In this document: positions 13,088 to 16,209 of the stretch, in pieces
Layout of the letters: each line of letters opens with the position of its first letter
Position numbering within the stretch: position 1 is the first letter of the stretch
Program-made: the position numbers and the translations under genes
Notes under the pieces: generated by a model
What the model was told of the DNA's origin: nothing
The model's database searches: none
Seen by the model: only the letters and a program-made list of their open reading frames with translations
Assembly (NCBI GenBank): GCA_002385675.1
Contig: DGDY01000189.1
Span: 1 to 16,209, forward strand
From: Anaerolineales bacterium UBA3940
GTDB lineage: Bacteria; Chloroflexota; Anaerolineae; Aggregatilineales; UBA3940
DNA length: 16,209 nucleotides
Direction of reading: 5' to 3'

Positions 13088-15109
13088 ATGAAAAAAATAG
13101 CTGTAACCATTTTGCTTTTTGCGCTGGTCCTGAGTGTTGCCGCCTGCTCGGGCGGGCTGCCGGTCGCAGAAGCTGAGGACATTACCCTGCCTGACGTGCT
13201 GCCGGCTGCCGCACAGGGCGACGAGGGCGGCCCCGCCATCATCCACGGCGAGGTTGCCTACACCAACCCCTTTTTCACCGACGGCGTCGCCCAGCCGCTG
13301 ATCCTGCTTGAAGACCAGGCGGGGTTCGTCGCACGCGATCGCAAGTATGTCATCCCGATCGAGGCGCAGGTGCTGGGCAAGATCACGTCGGACTTCTACA
13401 CCTCACCGTTTACCTACAGCCTGACCCTGCCCGTCGTGCCGCAGGGCGAGTTGAACGACGTGGACAATGACGGGGAAGAGGACACCGGCGTGATGGTGTT
13501 CGCGGTGGCGTACTGGGACAACGTGTTCGAAGGCCCATACCTTGAGGAGCGTGACCTGGGCGGGGGCGGCTGGTCCACCAGCTACGCGTCGACGCGGGTT
13601 AGCGAGGATTACGAGACCGAGCGTGAGATCATCGGCGGTAAGCTGATTGTGTACGCGCCGGACGACGAGCAGGCCTTCCCGATCGGCTTTGGCGAAGACG
13701 GGCTGCTGTTCACCAAGGATGACCCGACCGCACCCATCCCGGCGGGCTACACCGTCGTAGACCTTGATTCGGAGCCGTTCGAGTTCAACCGGGACCGCGT
13801 GCAGCGGATTGACCTGATCGAGGCGGAGGGCGCGGCGCTGGAGGACTTCTCGGAGATGAGTTACACCGAGGCTTTCGACGCCATGGTGGAGCTGTTCAGC
13901 CGGGAGTACGCCTTCACCGAGTATAAGAACATCGACTGGGATGCCCTCCACGCCGAGTACCGCCCGCGCTTTGAGCAGGCGGACGAGGACAACGACGCGC
14001 TGGAATACCGCCGCGCGCTGCGCGACTTCCTTGCCGAAATCCCTGATGGGCACGTTGCCGGGCCGTTCGTGCCGGAGGACTTCCAGGCTGCGGCAGGTGG
14101 CGGGCTTGGAATGGGCGTGAGCGAGGTGGACACGGGCGAGATCTATGTGACCTTCCTGCTGCCCGGCGCACCGGCGGCACGGGCCGGTATCGAACTGCAG
14201 GCGGAGATCCTTGAGATTAACGGCCAGCCCGTGCAGGAGCACATCGACGCGACCGACCCGAACCTGATCGGCCCGTCGAGCACGGACCACAACCGGCGGC
14301 TGGCGCAGATAGCGCTGGCGTTCCGCTTCCCGCCGGGGCAGACGGTCAGCGTGACGTACCAGAACCCTGGCGAGAGCAGCCCGGAGACTGTTGAACTACC
14401 GACCGTGCCGGAGCTTGACAGCCTGTTCACCATGCTCTTCCCGGCGCAGCAGACAGCTTTCACGCTGCCCGTCGAGTACGAGATGCTGCCCAACGGCTAT
14501 GCCTACGTCAAAATCAACACCTTCTTTGATAACAAGCTGCTGACCATACAGCTCTGGGACCGGCTGATGCAGGCCCTGAACGAGAACAACGTGCCCGGCG
14601 TGATCATCGACATCCGGGAGAACGGCGGTGGCTGGGGCTACATCGCCGACCAGATGGCCGCGTACTTCTTCGATGAGCGCATCGTGACCGGGCGTTCGGG
14701 GCGCTATAACGAGAGTCTGGGGGACTTTTTCTTCGACCCCGAGACGGAAGAGGAGCTTATCCCACCGGCGGAGGAACTGCGCTATGATGGCGAGGTGGTG
14801 GCGATCGTCGGCCCGAACTGCGCCAGCGCGTGCGAGTTCTTCGCCTATAACCTGACGCTGCAGGACCGGGCGACCATCGTCGGGCACTACCCGACGGCAG
14901 GGCTTGGCGGCGGCGTTGAGGATATCGCGATGCCGGAGGGTGAGATGGTGCGCTTCACCGTTGCACGAGCGGTGGATGTGGACAACAACATCCACATCGA
15001 GGGCATCGGGGTCGAGCCGGACGTGCGCGTGCCGGTGACGGTCGAATCGCTGTTTGGAGAAGGTGACGTGCTGCTCGAAGCGGCCATCGAGGTGCTGGAG
15101 GGGAACTAG
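13088..15109 (+). CDS. S41-family serine peptidase lipoprotein
   Basis: A 673-residue secreted lipoprotein from ATG 13088 (AAAAGG just upstream). A longer frame from GTG 12959 would bury the signal peptide and is rejected. The signal ends in lipobox VAAC (Cys20). Residues about 30-260 form a domain I do not recognise, with a DxDxDGxxD calcium-type loop at 124-132. A helical tricorn-like segment follows (about 265-325), with IPDGHV carrying His322. A PDZ-like domain (about 335-425) comes next, then the S41 catalytic core: DIRENGGGWG (from 508) and CASACEFF with probable nucleophile Ser580. The Lys of CtpA-type enzymes is not seen in the TAGLGGG loop, so a tricorn-like Ser/His mechanism is more likely. 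Probably degrades or processes proteins outside the membrane; substrate unknown. Confidence 0.9.
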   Translation: MKKIAVTILLFALVLSVAACSGGLPVAEAEDITLPDVLPAAAQGDEGGPAIIHGEVAYTNPFFTDGVAQPLILLEDQAGFVARDRKYVIPIEAQVLGKITSDFYTSPFTYSLTLPVVPQGELNDVDNDGEEDTGVMVFAVAYWDNVFEGPYLEERDLGGGGWSTSYASTRVSEDYETEREIIGGKLIVYAPDDEQAFPIGFGEDGLLFTKDDPTAPIPAGYTVVDLDSEPFEFNRDRVQRIDLIEAEGAALEDFSEMSYTEAFDAMVELFSREYAFTEYKNIDWDALHAEYRPRFEQADEDNDALEYRRALRDFLAEIPDGHVAGPFVPEDFQAAAGGGLGMGVSEVDTGEIYVTFLLPGAPAARAGIELQAEILEINGQPVQEHIDATDPNLIGPSSTDHNRRLAQIALAFRFPPGQTVSVTYQNPGESSPETVELPTVPELDSLFTMLFPAQQTAFTLPVEYEMLPNGYAYVKINTFFDNKLLTIQLWDRLMQALNENNVPGVIIDIRENGGGWGYIADQMAAYFFDERIVTGRSGRYNESLGDFFFDPETEEELIPPAEELRYDGEVVAIVGPNCASACEFFAYNLTLQDRATIVGHYPTAGLGGGVEDIAMPEGEMVRFTVARAVDVDNNIHIEGIGVEPDVRVPVTVESLFGEGDVLLEAAIEVLEGN

Positions 15110-15130
15110 ACGAGCAGACGTGCCATGCAG

Positions 15131-15164
15131 GCGCCGCCGGTGTACACCGGCGGCGCTTTTGTTG
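15131..15164 (+). terminator. rho-independent terminator of the S41 gene
   Basis: A perfect 26-nt palindrome (15131-15156) with arms GCGCCGCCGGT and ACCGGCGGCGC around GTAC at the centre, followed by TTTTGTT. It lies 22 nt after the stop codon. Confidence 0.9.
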
Positions 15165-15182
15165 GGAAACGGATGTAAGAAG

Positions 15183-15255
15183 GCCGCCGCGAGTAAATAT
15201 AGCAGCCGCGAGTAATAGCGGCCACAAGTAAATAGAGCCGTCATGAGTAAATAGA
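15183..15255. repeat. 19-nt tandem repeat, four imperfect units
   Basis: Units at 15183-15201, 15202-15217 (3 nt shorter), 15218-15236 and 15237-15255 follow the pattern GCCGYCRYGAGTAAATAGA. A fifth partial unit (GCCGCCGCGA, from 15256) merges into a terminator-like hairpin. The units are head-to-tail with no spacers, so this is not a CRISPR array. No reading frame runs through it. Confidence 0.75.
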
Positions 15256-15258
15256 GCC

Positions 15259-15283
15259 GCCGCGACTGAACGTCGCGGCTTTT
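15259..15283 (+). terminator. terminator-like hairpin at the end of the tandem repeat
   Basis: GCCGCGAC (15259-15266), loop TGAAC, GTCGCGGC (15272-15279), then TTTT (15280-15283). The left arm is shared with the repeat unit: GCCGCGA also occurs at 15186-15192 and 15205-15211, so the right arm could pair with several upstream copies. Confidence 0.6.
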
Positions 15284-15451
15284 AGCGTTTTGGCCACTTA
15301 CGTGGCTCCGCTTGCCATTTTGCCGGGTTGGTTGGAACTGTGCCGCAAAGGTCCGCCCCGCGCTTGCGCCCTCCGGCGAGCGGGTGTTCAATACGTGCAG
15401 CAGTCATCACCATCAACCTGAACCTGCTGCCTGCACACCCGGAACTCGCCC
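15284..15451. other. upstream region of comEC
   Basis: 168 nt with no gene. A small GCCAC/GTGGC hairpin lies at 15293-15306. I cannot point to a convincing promoter. Confidence 0.3.
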
Positions 15452-16209
15452 ATGACGCTCCTCGCCCTCTCTGCCGCGTGGCTCGCGGGGATTGCCCTCG
15501 CCCACATGGCTGACCTCCCCTGGTGGGGCTGGCTCGCGATGGCCGCTCCTGCTGCTGCCGGGCTGCTGCTTGCCCGGAAGCGGCACGGCTGGCGGCTCGC
15601 CTTTGCCTGTGCGCTGGCGCTTGTGCTCGGCGCGGTGAGGTACTGCCTCAGCCTGCCGCGCCTCGACGCTTCGACGCTTGCCTCCTACAACGATCAGGGC
15701 TTTGTGACGCTCTCCGGCGTGATCGACGATATGCCGGACGAGCGCGACACGCATGTGAACCTGCGGGTGCGCGTCGACTCGCTCACGCCGGAGGACGGGC
15801 CTCAGCGAGAGGTTCAGGGCACGGCGCTGGTGCAGGCGCCGCGCGGGGAGCGTTATCACTACGGTGACCGGGTCGAGGTGCGCGGCAAGCTGGAGACGCC
15901 ACCCGTGCTGGAGGGCTTCTCGTACCGGGATTACCTGGCGCGGGAGGGTATCTCCAGCATGGTGCGCTATGCCCGTGTCGAGCCGACAGCTAGCTGGGAG
16001 GGCAACCGCCTGCGTGCGGCGATGATTGCGTTCCGCGAGCGGGCCCACAGTGCCATCACTGCATTGCTGCCCGACCCGCAGGCAGCGCTGCTGTCCGGCA
16101 TTCTGCTGGGCATCGAGAGCCGCATCAGCCCGGAGGTGCGCGAGGCGTTCAACGCGGTCGGCGCGACGCACGTGATCGCCATCTCCGGATCGAACCTTGT
16201 CATCCTCGC
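15452..16209 (+). CDS. comEC: ComEC/Rec2 DNA-uptake channel (5' part)
   Basis: The frame from ATG 15452 is open to the end of the window (252 codons), so the gene is cut. Two or three N-terminal transmembrane segments (about 3-75) are followed by the soluble N-terminal domain typical of ComEC (about 80-180, from VTLSGVIDDMPDERD). The start of the Competence transmembrane domain follows, with LLSGILLGIESRISPEVREAFNAVG-type sequence and the family signature ATHVIAISGSNL near 240-250. ComEC forms the inner-membrane channel that carries single-stranded DNA into the cytoplasm in natural transformation. The C-terminal metallo-beta-lactamase-like domain, if present, lies beyond the window. The ribosome site is weak (GGAA about 8 nt before ATG). 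Transcription from the S41 gene is shut off by the terminators upstream. Confidence 0.9.
   Translation, partial: MTLLALSAAWLAGIALAHMADLPWWGWLAMAAPAAAGLLLARKRHGWRLAFACALALVLGAVRYCLSLPRLDASTLASYNDQGFVTLSGVIDDMPDERDTHVNLRVRVDSLTPEDGPQREVQGTALVQAPRGERYHYGDRVEVRGKLETPPVLEGFSYRDYLAREGISSMVRYARVEPTASWEGNRLRAAMIAFRERAHSAITALLPDPQAALLSGILLGIESRISPEVREAFNAVGATHVIAISGSNLVIL

Noticed and set aside
15183..15255. CRISPR array
   Set aside because: The units are 16-19 nt, imperfect and directly adjacent with no unique spacers; no cas genes are nearby.
14396..15391. 331-codon minus-strand open frame opposite the S41 gene, running through the terminator and repeat
   Set aside because: GC-rich antisense shadow; it crosses a strong terminator and the tandem repeat and shows no conserved motif. 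The frame at 13403-14290 is rejected for the same reason.
1..16209. tRNA, rRNA, insertion sequences, prophage or integrase genes
   Set aside because: I looked for tRNA T-loop patterns, transposase and integrase motifs and found none. Gene order and composition look like ordinary chromosome.

Overview
The window is a GC-rich bacterial chromosome segment with compact operons separated by clear hairpin terminators. No rRNA, tRNA, transposase or phage gene is visible. Surface lipoproteins with Pro/Thr/Glu/Ala-rich linkers, many multihaem cytochromes and a NrfD/HybB-type membrane subunit fit an environmental bacterium. Chloroflexota (Anaerolineae-like) is my best guess, but it rests on general style and not on a marker gene.

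Layout. (1) 1-476 (+): 3' end of a P-loop kinase. (2) 585-4710 (-): a four-gene operon reading LysR regulator, octahaem membrane-anchored cytochrome c, Tat-exported four-cluster ferredoxin, HybB/NrfD quinone-reactive membrane protein. (3) 4711-4963: an AT-rich divergent control region holding a good minus-strand promoter, an exact TGTGA-N6-TCACA (Crp/Fnr-type) site, a second near-exact one, and other dyads. (4) 4964-8962 (+): an 11-haem lipoprotein cytochrome, a tandem-rhodanese lipoprotein, and a second tandem-rhodanese gene cut in two by an in-frame TGA. The two rhodanese genes end in terminators with the same stem. (5) 9039-12489 (-): ATP-grasp D-Ala-D-Ala-ligase-like protein, Ca2+/H+ antiporter, M24 'pita-bread' peptidase homologue. 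(6) 12490-13087: a gene-free stretch that looks like a structured RNA of about 200 nt ending in a strong terminator. (7) 13088-15109 (+): a large S41 serine peptidase lipoprotein. (8) 15110-15451: a terminator and a 19-nt tandem repeat ending in another hairpin. (9) 15452-16209 (+): 5' part of comEC.

How the genes work together (inference). The HybB-type protein would exchange electrons with the quinone pool. The exported ferredoxin and the octahaem cytochrome would carry them along the outer face of the membrane, and the 11-haem lipoprotein would link them to a donor or acceptor outside the membrane. The adjacent rhodanese lipoproteins point to sulfane-sulfur chemistry in the same compartment. 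No molybdopterin or other recognisable catalytic subunit lies in the window, so direction and substrate are unknown. This divergent cytochrome/rhodanese locus and the putative RNA at 12749-12950 are the parts most likely to be new.
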